A stretch of 64,000 nt of DNA from Bolinopsis microptera (taxonomy: Eukaryota; Ctenophora; Tentaculata; Lobata; Bolinopsidae). The position numbers and the translations under genes were made by a program. Positions within the stretch are counted from its first letter, which is position 1. Each line of letters starts with the position of its first letter. A model generated the notes under the pieces. The model was given only the letters and a program-made list of their open reading frames with translations. It ran no database searches and was not told where the DNA came from. The DNA is taken from NCBI RefSeq assembly GCF_026151205.1, contig NC_087081.1, forward strand, positions 14,978,340-15,042,339, read 5' to 3'. Of the stretch, positions 26,401 through 34,847 are shown in pieces.

Positions 26401-28749
26401 TTTAGTGTTGAAAGTATTGAAATGTCACGTGATTGAACGTAATATCACGTGATTTAACGTAATGCTGAATAAGTCTCAGATTGTGTTTTAACAGTACTAC
26501 TCACGACGGTGAGATTTGCAATCAAATTTTTGTAATCCCGTGAGTGAGAGTAAGGGCGTCAGAAAGCTAATCCACTATACAAAGTTAACAGTGGGACTAT
26601 TTAAAACATCAGCCGTAGTTTTCAAAGTACATATTATTATATACAATGTGGATTGTGGATACCAGTGGAGGGAAGCGTAAGCATATTTTTTAGACACGTG
26701 ACTGTGATTTTGGAGTTTGATTCGTCAATACTGGAGGCTGATTGGGTAATCAATGTGCCAGATAAAATGTGTTTAATCCCTCACCAGTATCCAGATATAA
26801 TACTATTATTATTATACTCATATTATTACAATGAAGCATGACAACTGCTGCCAATATAGAGTCCTTAATTTTTGTCTGCATTTTTTGCAATTCACACGAC
26901 GTACTTACCTAACGATAATAATAGTAGTAATTTTATAAATATCTTATGGGGGGGTGCCAACCTCATGAATACCTATTATCCTCTCCGATTTCAAAATAGG
27001 TATTCGTATTTATGGTTATTTAAATATTTATGAGGTTGCCCCCCCCCCCCCATCACCCTATATTATTAACTGTGTTAGCTAAACTCCATCAATCTGATAA
27101 CCCTTATAACACTGATAGTGCAGTTATAATCTAACATTGAGTATTGCTTTGAATTACTGCAATTCGGCGATAATTTGACCTAATTACATGTTTTTCGCGG
27201 TTATTTGACATCTTCTCGCCCTATAAATCAATCTAGTTGTGTTACTGGCACTGCTGCAGTATATTCCCTTAAAAGGCAATGACATGATTTGTTAAACGCA
27301 GCCGAACTCTACTTTTACGTCAGTGTAATTTAAAAACTTAAACACCGTATGAAGTATCAACATGATATAATAATCAATATTTATATTTGATTACCTTTTA
27401 AAGTTTTAATAAGCTTTTAGAATTTAGAGCGACAAAATTCCAGCTTCAAATTTTGACAGCTGAGAGGCGAGAGCCGCCCAAAAATCACCGCAAAAAATTA
27501 TAAAAATTGCACTAATCAGGTTAATTGGCCTCTAAATTGAGAAACAGATTAGCACATACTATAGCGGCGAGTAGTAATAACAGCTAGGAATTTTTACCGT
27601 ATTGGTTTTCAGCGTGTGTGCCTGAAAATTGCACAGTTTTCTGATAGTAATTATTTATAATTCTACCGAATTTTTACGAGTCAGCTAGAAAAGATAGCGC
27701 CTCTCTTTTGAAGTACAGCAAAGTGCTAAAAGTGCTAAAAGACTTGTTCAGAACACATGCAACAAGGGTTAACCTGTGACAAACAGCCTCTATGTTACAC
27801 CACCAGTCACCTCCTCAACTACATATTAACAAGTTTTTCCGACAAAACAACAAACATGTCTAAAACTTATGTCCAGCAGTTCGACCTTATGATACTGTGT
27901 CCAGATAAATCTAACCTTGCAGTTCCTTACAGTCACCTTACAGTCACCTTACAGTCACCTTACAGTCACCTTACAGTCACCTTACAGTCACCTTGCAGTT
28001 CCTTACTATCATGTGTTGGAACTATTAATTGGAAAGTCACTGTTGTTATTATGATATAATACACCAAATGTGACGCACGCTAATTTACCGGTAAAGCACT
28101 AGAAGGTCAGATGAAGTGGGCGTGGTCTGTGAAGCTGAGAAGTTTGTACATCTGGCTTTAGTAACTGCCTGAATAACAAGAGTTGTGGTAAAACTGTGAC
28201 TGTGACGTATCCTGTGACGTGTCATGTGACGTATCATGTGACGTGTCATCCATCAGCAATCCTGACTAAAGTCCTGGCAGAATGTTCTAATTTTGTATTC
28301 TCCTACTGAAATTAAAAACACTGCATAAAAGTAAAACTCAATTAGGCAAAGCTTATTCAATTTTCTTTTATTTAACGAGCACTAATCAGTACTAAGTATT
28401 GCTAATCAGTGTACTAATTAGTACTAAGTATTGCTAATCAGTATACTAATTAGTACTAAGTATTGCTAATCAGTGTACTAATTAGTACTAAGTATTGCTA
28501 ATCAGTGTACTAATTAGTACTTAGTATTGCTAATCAGTGTACTAATTAGTACTAAGTATTGCTGATCAGTGTACTAATTAGTACCTTTATCTCGCTCAGA
28601 TAGTGTGTGGGGTGGCGTACCTTATCATGAAGTATAACAGCGAGGACTCCTATACCCTCATAAACCGGAGGTCCTCCGCGGAAAAGTACCCTGCTAAGTA
28701 CTACTGCACACAACCCTGTAAGAAACAGACCAACTTGGTCTACTGTTGA
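11466..28749 (+). CDS. Tetraspanin (7 exons)
   Basis: Exons 11466-11606, 11821-12009, 12245-12319, 12598-12708, 13114-13233, 22518-22601 and 28600-28749 join in frame through GT/AG junctions to 289 residues. Every intron is phase 0. TM1 is at about 34-58 (FIFNFIFW), TM2 ends in LGCCGTLLQ, and TM3 is exon 3. The large extracellular loop carries the diagnostic CCG at 176-178, then RSCCP, HC and GC; TM4 spans the exon 6/7 junction (LFLE/IVCGVAYL). It should organise membrane microdomains with partner proteins; which member it is cannot be told. The tail is Cys-containing. Introns 5 (9.3 kb) and 6 (6.0 kb) are full of mobile DNA. Exons 5 and 7 are immediately preceded by tandem repeats. The start has good context (AAGAAATGG). 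Confidence 0.88.
12841..13113. repeat. 31/23-bp minisatellite containing the tetraspanin exon 5 splice acceptor
   Basis: Nine units upstream of the true junction, most 31 bp and two 23 bp. Each contains TCTCC(T/C)CAG followed by ATATCCAAA or ACATCCCC. The true junction, TCTCCTCAG at 13105-13113 then ATATTCAAG, is the last, slightly different copy. Eight of nine upstream copies keep the AG; one has AA. Confidence 0.9.
14572..14633. repeat. 21-bp tandem repeat (x3) with CACGTG
   Basis: Three copies of CACGTGGGCAGGTTGTAATG within tetraspanin intron 5. Each unit has a CACGTG E-box-like palindrome; function unknown. Confidence 0.8.
16476..17930 (-). CDS. Reverse transcriptase-like ORF (Penelope-like), N-terminally incomplete
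   Basis: A 484-codon open frame bounded upstream by a stop at 17931-17933. No ATG lies near its upstream end, so the N terminus is missing or elsewhere. Order of motifs: YVLVPTDKAANN near the start, PKQHKSPVGFRFI, motif A YDFSTLYTSIPH with its Asp, GIPMGTNAGPQIANTYL, and motif C FRYQDDLISF with the catalytic Asp pair. Then DKRKDYSFN...SYGVFISQLVRFA...KKFLKFYN. This arrangement occurs in Penelope-like and related RT proteins of cnidarians and molluscs. No GIY-YIG endonuclease domain is visible. Catalytic residues are intact and there is no internal stop, so it has been open recently. Terminal-repeat-like motifs of the host TIR element flank it on both sides. Confidence 0.75.
   Translation of the reverse strand: MKHINLALILEQVKRQLENCKPFPYNTTLSDENVKHELDILHDKYVLVPTDKAANNITIVCKKFYISKIHEELASDNFEMIDRSVDDIVQEHEKFMLKYGIKLLPENRKLPYLYITPKQHKSPVGFRFITSGAACSLQQLSKYVGICLKSLLHSAKNRSLYDNKFHSRNDFYVIDNNEPVIDFIHANNLRMGSKSINTYDFSTLYTSIPHTQLKANLLKFINRVFGFKEKPFIIPNIYTKRAYFSQGRCSNKTSFSKDELIECVNYLIDNSFVIYQGKIYKQVIGIPMGTNAGPQIANTYLHVFEYEYIKKLIENGDEVALKSLENIFRYQDDLISFNDSGLLGNILGDIYPTEMIVNCTNVSPRKCNYLDLCISIYRGKFRVTLYDKRKDYSFNVISYPFLDGNIPKNLSYGVFISQLVRFANINTTVEGFYSNIRDLVKKLVNQGFIPAALRKKFLKFYNSKLNIWCKFGVDIYDRVIKIFD
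17936..17992. repeat. Palindrome of the TIR motif
   Basis: ACTTAAGCACTTTTGT and its inverted copy ACAAAAGTGCTTAAGT lie head to head with a 20-base centre, immediately upstream of the RT frame. It looks like two element ends abutting. Confidence 0.8.
18260..19095 (+). pseudogene. Decayed transposase (W-x-D-N-C-S-x-Q-N-K type)
   Basis: Pieces of one protein lie in order in shifting frames: SVDMEKVLLLPHM, then a TAG stop, then KEAIFTRRTFNETF, DGAPLAILWNESIAG, REIIFWADNCSAQNK, NSPDVDLDKITVKY, HTFMSADSFHHKVE, and after more shifts RGIATPKKQDIIRKLC and FWMNLPDS. The WADNCSAQNK and HTFMSADSFHH motifs occur in transposon-encoded proteins of aquatic invertebrates (DUF7869-like); I do not know the catalytic assignment. 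At least three frame changes and one stop show that it is dead. Confidence 0.6.
19475..19855. repeat. About 172-bp tandem repeat (2.2 copies) in the TIR element
   Basis: Units begin TGTACTTAAGCACTTTTCTC at about 19475, 19645 and 19822 and end ...GTAGTATTTGCCGATGTGAC. Each starts with a copy of the element's terminal motif. Confidence 0.8.
22150..22184. repeat. AT microsatellite
   Basis: TATATATA tract in tetraspanin intron 5, about 340 bp upstream of exon 6. Confidence 0.8.
22243..22326. repeat. 21-bp minisatellite (x4) with acceptor-like TTTCTCACAG
   Basis: Four exact units TGTTTCTCACAGACTGTTC plus two bases, about 190 bp upstream of tetraspanin exon 6. Each unit has a pyrimidine run ending in CAG that resembles a 3' splice site. 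Confidence 0.85.
23705..23860. repeat. GC-rich minisatellites
   Basis: Two adjoining short arrays in tetraspanin intron 6: copies of CAGCCCCTGTA and then copies of GGCCGGGGTATGCTGCACAC. They contrast sharply with the AT-rich intron. Confidence 0.8.
24259..25275 (-). CDS. Retroelement C-terminal ORF: zinc knuckle plus PD-(D/E)XK nuclease-like domain
   Basis: An intact 338-residue frame in tetraspanin intron 6, antisense to the host gene. It reads SSWLTVLPLKSYGF and KGEFRDSLLLRYN, then a Cys/His cluster (CVCGAKMDINHALNC), then RHNSVRD. Next come HPDVRARGFYRPG and YFDIKF, which fit the PD...DxK signature of restriction-like endonucleases, and near the end RLYNERILNVEHGSF and LVYSVTGGSGPE. Zinc knuckle followed by PD-(D/E)XK is the order at the C terminus of R2-type LINE proteins; similar stand-alone ORFs are abundant in cnidarian and bivalve genomes. 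The reverse transcriptase half is missing here, so this is probably a 5'-truncated copy. The frame has no internal stop. Exact family uncertain. Confidence 0.65.
   Translation of the reverse strand: MNRCEAYYEGVREWIEDIHYSMEVTKSLVKAMAGIETDIDHDSESLKEILKVRTEKHELEYTLICNESSDRSTRAINQAREKGSSSWLTVLPLKSYGFTLNKGEFRDSLLLRYNKDLPRLPQSCVCGAKMDINHALNCPRGGYIIIRHNSVRDFIAKQLSTVCKDVECEPHLQTLDGETFSTSTTLTGDNAHPDVRARGFYRPGQNSYFDIKFLNPNSESYLSSSTEKIYERAETQKRRLYNERILNVEHGSFCPLVYSVTGGSGPEARTFFRLLCEKISYKTQQNYSDVVNFLRCKLSFIIRKLVLLCIRGTRSSVNSVDKSCESDFEFACFVLKLS
26948..27051. mobile_element. 104-bp palindromic MITE
   Basis: Ends GGGGGGGTGCCAACCTCATG and the inverted CATAAATA...GAGGTTGCCCC, flanked by AT on both sides. The unequal G and C runs at the ends may vary in length. 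Lies in tetraspanin intron 6. Confidence 0.65.
27924..27992. repeat. 11-bp tandem repeat (x6)
   Basis: Six copies of CTTACAGTCAC in tetraspanin intron 6. Confidence 0.85.
28201..28248. repeat. 12-bp repeat with four TGACGT sites
   Basis: TGACGT, the core of a CREB/ATF site, occurs at 28203, 28215, 28227 and 28239, a 12-base period, 350 bp upstream of tetraspanin exon 7. Could be an intronic regulatory cluster or a plain microsatellite. Confidence 0.6.
28384..28585. repeat. 32-bp minisatellite next to the tetraspanin exon 7 acceptor
   Basis: About six copies of a 32-bp unit containing TACTAAG, TGCTAATCAG and TACTAATTAG. The array ends 14 bases before the acceptor AG at 28598-28599. TACTAAT and TGCTAAT resemble branch-point sequences. 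Confidence 0.88.
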
Positions 28750-30555
28750 TCTACTTGATCTACTGTGGACCAGCTAGTTGCTATGTGGTTGCTATGTGTC
28801 CTGCTCTCCTGCGCCAGCTCCGCAGATATTGTAGATATAGTCTTGAATGCAGCATTGAATCATATTGTGAACAGCAGTTGTCTGTTTGTTGAAGCAGAAA
28901 TATCTTGTTGAAGTTTTCATGCAACATTTTCGTTATCTTTCTGACCGGGTTTTGACCCTTGTGCCGCCTGTCTATAATTAATGTTGCACGTGCTACTCGA
29001 ACTTTGCTACATCCTCATTTGTACGTAATAGATTGCTAGTTTCTGTCTTGCTAAATTCCAGCTTGCTAGTCTCTGGCTTGCGTTTGATAACCTTCAGTTT
29101 TACACAGATCAAGTCTAAAATGCTTTGTAAACTTTGAATTGTATGATGGCTAAAAGCATACCCTGTAAATCACACATTAATAAACCAGTTATTTTGTGAG
29201 TAAGATGTTGGGATTTTGAATGAAATGTTTTCTTGCCCGGTATGTGAAGCAAGTATTAGTATATCTGTCTCGTCACTATGTCAGACCAATCATATAGCTC
29301 TTTGTTGATCATGTGACTATCTACTGTGTCAATCTTAGGTTTATATAACCTCTGTCATATCAGTTATATGTATGATTGGGTTCGTGTCCAATGTCACTAT
29401 CTTGCTGCGCTACAAGACGCTACCGAACAATCTCTGTTCTTTATTTTGATTTCATCGATAATTGATTTAGTTTCACCAGATAGTTAAATCAATGTAACAT
29501 AAGTTCTGACTTAGTTACAAGCAATTATAAACTTCCTTGGTATTTTGGTGAAATATATGGTGACGCCGAACATGAAATTTGTCGAGTTTCGCAAATTCGA
29601 CTTCACTTTTACTTTTACTTTTGGTTTTTTAAGAACTTCCCTTGTGTTAATTTGATTGGTTCACTAGGCTTAAAGCAAGCCACCTTTCACTTCTCCTTAT
29701 GGCTGATGTTTCATACATAACAAGGAAATAATTATTTGTAACGCTTTACAATATGTGATGAATGATAATTTGCTGTACCAGTTCATGTATAAATAATATA
29801 CCACAACAATTGAAATGTACTGGTGTACAGAATTATTTCCTATATTAGCATACTGTACTGCTACTTGTTTAATAGAAATTAACAGTACACAGTTTTGTTA
29901 AAAACTGTCTAGCCGAAAGACTAATAGTCAAACTAAACACTTGAAAAACACACTCACTTCCCTTGGATTAGTGTATACCTACCATGTGAATTATACTCCT
30001 CTTGCAGCGCTTAATTACTTGTACATGAATATTCAGAATCCTCTGATCGTTATCCACAGACGACCACACTAATTATATGCAGTGGTCGGTGTGAAAACTG
30101 TGGTGTATTGCTTACCTGTCAGATCCACAGATATTTGTAAGATATTATCCACCACAGCGCACTTCCAATAGTCCCCAATTAATGACAAAATGTTTGCAAG
30201 GAAACATCCTCTACACCAATAGGGAGCAGCCCTGATAGCACGTGACACAGAATATAATGCACCAGGATATTCTCATACAAAGCAACAATTGGCACTTGTG
30301 CTACTTTATGGATGAGCGCATGTTTCTAAGCACCTTCTGCTTTATTATGGTGATGGTGCCTGACGCCTGTAGCCACACATTCCATCGTTTAACCTATTGT
30401 AATTTATATGGAGGGGAGTATTTTGGTATTTTTGGCTCATATTATTGGAACTATTTTTTAAAACGTTCGCAGATAGATACCGAAAATGTTTATCTTCAAG
30501 GGCGCGTTGAGAGCACGTTTCCTTGATTTTTGTAGTGGATTTGTAGTGCTTTTCA
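28750..30555. other. Downstream of tetraspanin, non-coding
   Basis: The probable tetraspanin 3' UTR is here, with an AATAAA at 29179-29184 about 430 bp after the stop. The remaining 1.4 kb is AT-rich with no gene or element that I can support. Confidence 0.5.
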
Positions 30556-33500
30556 CCCCTGTAGTGCTTTTATGTTCCGGGGTAGGTGGGACATGTTTTA
30601 GTTTAAAAATGGGTTCTGCCTGTCCCAAACCATCATAAAAATCAAGTTTCGACCTCTCAACCCACTCGGGCCACTCCCAGGGGCCACGCCCATCCCAAAA
30701 TGACCGAAATCCAGCTAAAATCCAGACTTTAAAATCTTTACCCCTGTAGTGCTTTTATGTTCCGGGGTAGGTGGGACATGTTTTAGTTTAAAAATGGGTT
30801 CTGCCTGTCCCAAACCATCATAAAAATCAAGTTTCGACCTCTCAACCCACTCGGGCCACTCCCAGGGGCCACGCCCATCCCAAAATGACCGAAATCCAGC
30901 TAAATCCAGACTTTAAAATCTTTACCCCTGTAGTGCTTTTATGTTCCGGGGTAGGTGGGACATGTTTTAGTTTAAAAATGGGTTCTGCCTGTCCCAAACC
31001 ATCATAAAAATCAAGTTTCGACCTCTCAACCCACTCGGGCCACTCCCAGGGGCCACGCCCATCCCAAAATGACCGAAATCCAGCTAAATCCAGACTTTAA
31101 AATCTTTACCCCTGTAGTGCTTTTATGTTCCGGGGTAGGTGGGACATGTTTTAGTTTAAAAATGGGTTCTGCCTGTCCCAAACCATCATAAAAATCAAGT
31201 TTCGACCTCTCAACCCACTCGGGCCACTCCCAGGGGCCACGCCCATCCCAAAATGACCGAAATCCAGCTAAATCCAGACTTTAAAATCTTTACCCCTGTA
31301 GTGCTTTTATGTTCCGGGGTAGGTGGGACATGTTTTAGTTTAAAAATGGGTTCTGCCTGTCCCAAACCATCATAAAAATCAAGTTTCGACCTCTCAACCC
31401 ACTCGGGCCACTCCCAGGGGCCACGCCCATCCCAAAATGACCGAAATCCAGCTAAAATCCAGACTTTAAAATCTTTACCCCTGTAGTGCTTTTATGTTCC
31501 GGGGTAGGTGGGACATGTTTTAGTTTAAAAATGGGTTCTGCCTGTCCCAAACCATCATAAAAATCAAGTTTCGACCTCTCAACCCACTCGGGCCACTCCC
31601 AGGGGCCACGCCCATCCCAAAATGACCGAAATCCAGCTAAATCCAGACTTTAAAATCTTTACCCCTGTAGTGCTTTTATGTTCCGGGGTAGGTGGGACAT
31701 GTTTTAGTTTAAAAATGGGTTCTGCCTGTCCCAAACCATCATAAAAATCAAGTTTCGACCTCTCAACCCACTCGGGCCACTCCCAGGGGCCACGCCCATC
31801 CCAAAATGACCGAAATCCAGCTAAAATCCAGACTTTAAAATCTTTACCCCTGTAGTGCTTTTATGTTCCGGGGTAGGTGGGACATGTTTTAGTTTAAAAA
31901 TGGGTTCTGCCTGTCCCAAACCATCATAAAAATCAAGTTTCGACCTCTCAACCCACTCGGGCCACTCCCAGGGGCCACGCCCATCCCAAAATGACCGAAA
32001 TCCAGCTAAATCCAGACTTTAAAATCTTTACCCCTGTAGTGCTTTTATGTTCCGGGGTAGGTGGGACATGTTTTAGTTTAAAAATGGGTTCTGCCTGTCC
32101 CAAACCATCATAAAAATCAAGTTTCGACCTCTCAACCCACTCGGGCCACTCCCAGGGGCCACGCCCATCCCAAAATGACCGAAATCCAGCTAAATCCAGA
32201 CTTTAAAATCTTTACCCCTGTAGTGCTTTTATGTTCCGGGGTAGGTGGGACATGTTTTAGTTTAAAAATGGGTTCTGCCTGTCCCAAACCATCATAAAAA
32301 TCAAGTTTCGACCTCTCAACCCACTCGGGCCACTCCCAGGGGCCACGCCCATCCCAAAATGACCGAAATCCAGCTAAATCCAGACTTTAAAATCTTTACC
32401 CCTGTAGTGCTTTTATGTTCCGGGGTAGGTGGGACATGTTTTAGTTTAAAAATGGGTTCTGCCTGTCCCAAACCATCATAAAAATCAAGTTTCGACCTCT
32501 CAACCCACTCGGGCCACTCCCAGGGGCCACGCCCATCCCAAAATGACCGAAATCCAGCTAAAATCCAGACTTTAAAATCTTTACCCCTGTAGTGCTTTTA
32601 TGTTCCGGGGTAGGTGGGACATGTTTTAGTTTAAAAATGGGTTCTGCCTGTCCCAAACCATCATAAAAATCAAGTTTCGACCTCTCAACCCACTCGGGCC
32701 ACTCCCAGGGGCCACGCCCATCCCAAAATGACCGAAATCCAGCTAAAATCCAGACTTTAAAATCTTTACCCCTGTAGTGCTTTTATGTTCCGGGGTAGGT
32801 GGGACATGTTTTAGTTTAAAAATGGGTTCTGCCTGTCCCAAACCATCATAAAAATCAAGTTTCGACCTCTCAACCCACTCGGGCCACTCCCAGGGGCCAC
32901 GCCCATCCCAAAATGACCGAAATCCAGCTAAAATCCAGACTTTAAAATCTTTACCCCTGTAGTGCTTTTATGTTCCGGGGTAGGTGGGACATGTTTTAGT
33001 TTAAAAATGGGTTCTGCCTGTCCCAAACCATCATAAAAATCAAGTTTCGACCTCTCAACCCACTCGGGCCACTCCCAGGGGCCACGCCCATCCCAAAATG
33101 ACCGAAATCCAGCTAAAATCCAGACTTTAAAATCTTTACCCCTGTAGTGCTTTTATGTTCCGGGGTAGGTGGGACATGTTTTAGTTTAAAAATGGGTTCT
33201 GCCTGTCCCAAACCATCATAAAAATCAAGTTTCGACCTCTCAACCCACTCGGGCCACTCCCAGGGGCCACGCCCATCCCAAAATGACCGAAATCCAGCTA
33301 AAATCCAGACTTTAAAATCTTTACCCCTGTAGTGCTTTTATGTTCCGGGGTAGGTGGGACATGTTTTAGTTTAAAAATGGGTTCTGCCTGTCCCAAACCA
33401 TCATAAAAATCAAGTTTCGACCTCTCAACCCACTCGGGCCACTCCCAGGGGCCACGCCCATCCCAAAATGACCGAAATCCAGCTAAATCCAGACTTTAAA

Positions 33501-33621
33501 ATCTTTACCCCTGTAGTGCTTTTATGTTCCGGGGTAGGTGGGACATGTTTTAGTTTAAAAATGGGTTCTGCCTGTCCCAAACCATCATAAAAATCAAGTT
33601 TCGACCTCTCAACCCACTCGG
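30556..33621 (+). repeat. 184/185-bp satellite, array 1
   Basis: About 16.6 head-to-tail units beginning CCCCTGTAGTGCTTTTATG, each with TTCCGGGGTAGGTGGGACAT and CCCAGGGGCCACGCCC. Units are nearly identical; the commonest difference is AAAATCC versus AAATCC, giving 185 or 184 bp. The same sequence occurs in reverse orientation from 34846. Confidence 0.95.
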
Positions 33622-33639
33622 ATCCACAAATTTCCGAAT

Positions 33640-34290
33640 GTAGGTACGGACTTCAAAAAACCGAAAAATATATTCTCGGCTCAGAATGATCAGGGTAGCA
33701 TGAAACATGAACAAAAGTAGTTTCCAGAAAAACTTTGAAAAATTTTGACTTAGAAAATTTTCGGTCCGAGTCTTTCTCGATACGTACCTCTGAAAGCAGA
33801 GCTCCCGCTTCTGAGCTCGTATTGCGAAGGGGAGGCCTGCCTTCCGAGATCGCATTACAAAGGGGACCCTCGAGTCCAAAATCGTATATTGAAGGGTAGG
33901 TGCGGACTTCGAAAACCGAAAAAATTATTTTTGGCTCAGAATGATCAGGGTAGCATGAAACATGAACAAAAGTAGTTTCCAGAAAAACTTTTAAAAATTT
34001 GGACTTAGAATATTTTCAGTCTTAGTCATTCTCGATACGTACCTCTGAAAGCAGAGCTCCCGCTTCCGAGCTCGTATTGCGAAGGGGAGGCCTGCCTTCC
34101 GAGATCGCATTACAAAGGGGACCCTCGAGTCCAAAATCGTATATCGAACTTCGAAAACAAACAAAAATTATTTTTGGCTCAGAATGATCAGGGTAGCATG
34201 AAACATGAACAAAAGTAGTTTCCAGAAAAACTTTTAAAAATTTGGACTTAGAAATTTTCAGTCTTAGTCATTCTCGATACGTACCTCTAA
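33640..34290. repeat. About 252-bp repeat (2.6 copies) in the satellite centre
   Basis: Three starts at about 33641, 33895 and 34144 of a unit with GGCTCAGAATGATCAGGGTA and GGGGAGGCCTGCCTTCCGAG. The family recurs, partly inverted, inside the hAT-like element at 44.3-44.95 kb. The long minus-strand frame across it is repeat-derived. Confidence 0.85.
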
Positions 34291-34415
34291 CGTGTCCCAT
34301 CTTTACCCCTGTAGTTCTTTTATGTTCCGGGGTAGGTGGCACATGTTTTAGTTTTAAAATGGGTCCCGAACCATCGTAAAAATCAAGTTTCGACCTCTCA
34401 ACCCACTCAGGCCAC

Positions 34416-34453
34416 CTGGATTTTACCTGGATTTAAATCCAGGTAAAATCCAG
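34416..34453. repeat. Perfect 38-bp palindrome at the satellite inversion centre
   Basis: Two 19-base arms (CTGGATTTTACCTGGATTT and its complement) meet with no spacer. It is built from the satellite's own CTGGATTTTAGCTGGA segment, so it may mark where two opposed copies were joined. Confidence 0.85.
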
Positions 34454-34649
34454 ACTGAGAATCTGTACAGTACAGCTGTACTTACATTCACAAGCATGCA
34501 AGCTCACCTGGTCCAATGAGCGGGAAACGGAGAAAAGCTCTGGTGACGTCATGGTCACGTGACTTCAGGCTTATAATCACGTGGTCACGTGACTTTAGAC
34601 CCAATCAATTGGGTTCTGGCCTGGCAGCCCCCTGTCGGTCGATCTTGAG

Positions 34650-34847
34650 GTGACGTACGACACCTCGTTAACCCAATCAATGTCTGGACGGCTGCAAAGT
34701 GAACATGATCTATCTGCTCGATTCATAGATCACATAAGGGACGAGAACCTTGCTAAAGAGGCGGTTCTCGTATCAAGGGATGTGAGACGTAAGTGCCAAA
34801 GGCATGCAAGGGGAGTGAGCCGCCGATCAAGTGTTCTTACGTATTGA
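34650..34847 (+). pseudogene. Possible transposon-derived coding fragment (RFIDHIRDENLAKEAV)
   Basis: A 65-codon frame between the two satellite arrays reads SARFIDHIRDENLAKEAV and SRDVRRKCQRHA, with normal-looking amino acid composition. The same DNA, decayed and in reverse complement, occurs near 47.10-47.23 kb, so it belongs to a dispersed repeat. I do not recognise the family. Confidence 0.3.

Noticed and set aside
30556-33621. CRISPR-like array
   Set aside because: The entire 184-bp unit is repeated with no unique spacers, and the genome is eukaryotic; it is a satellite.
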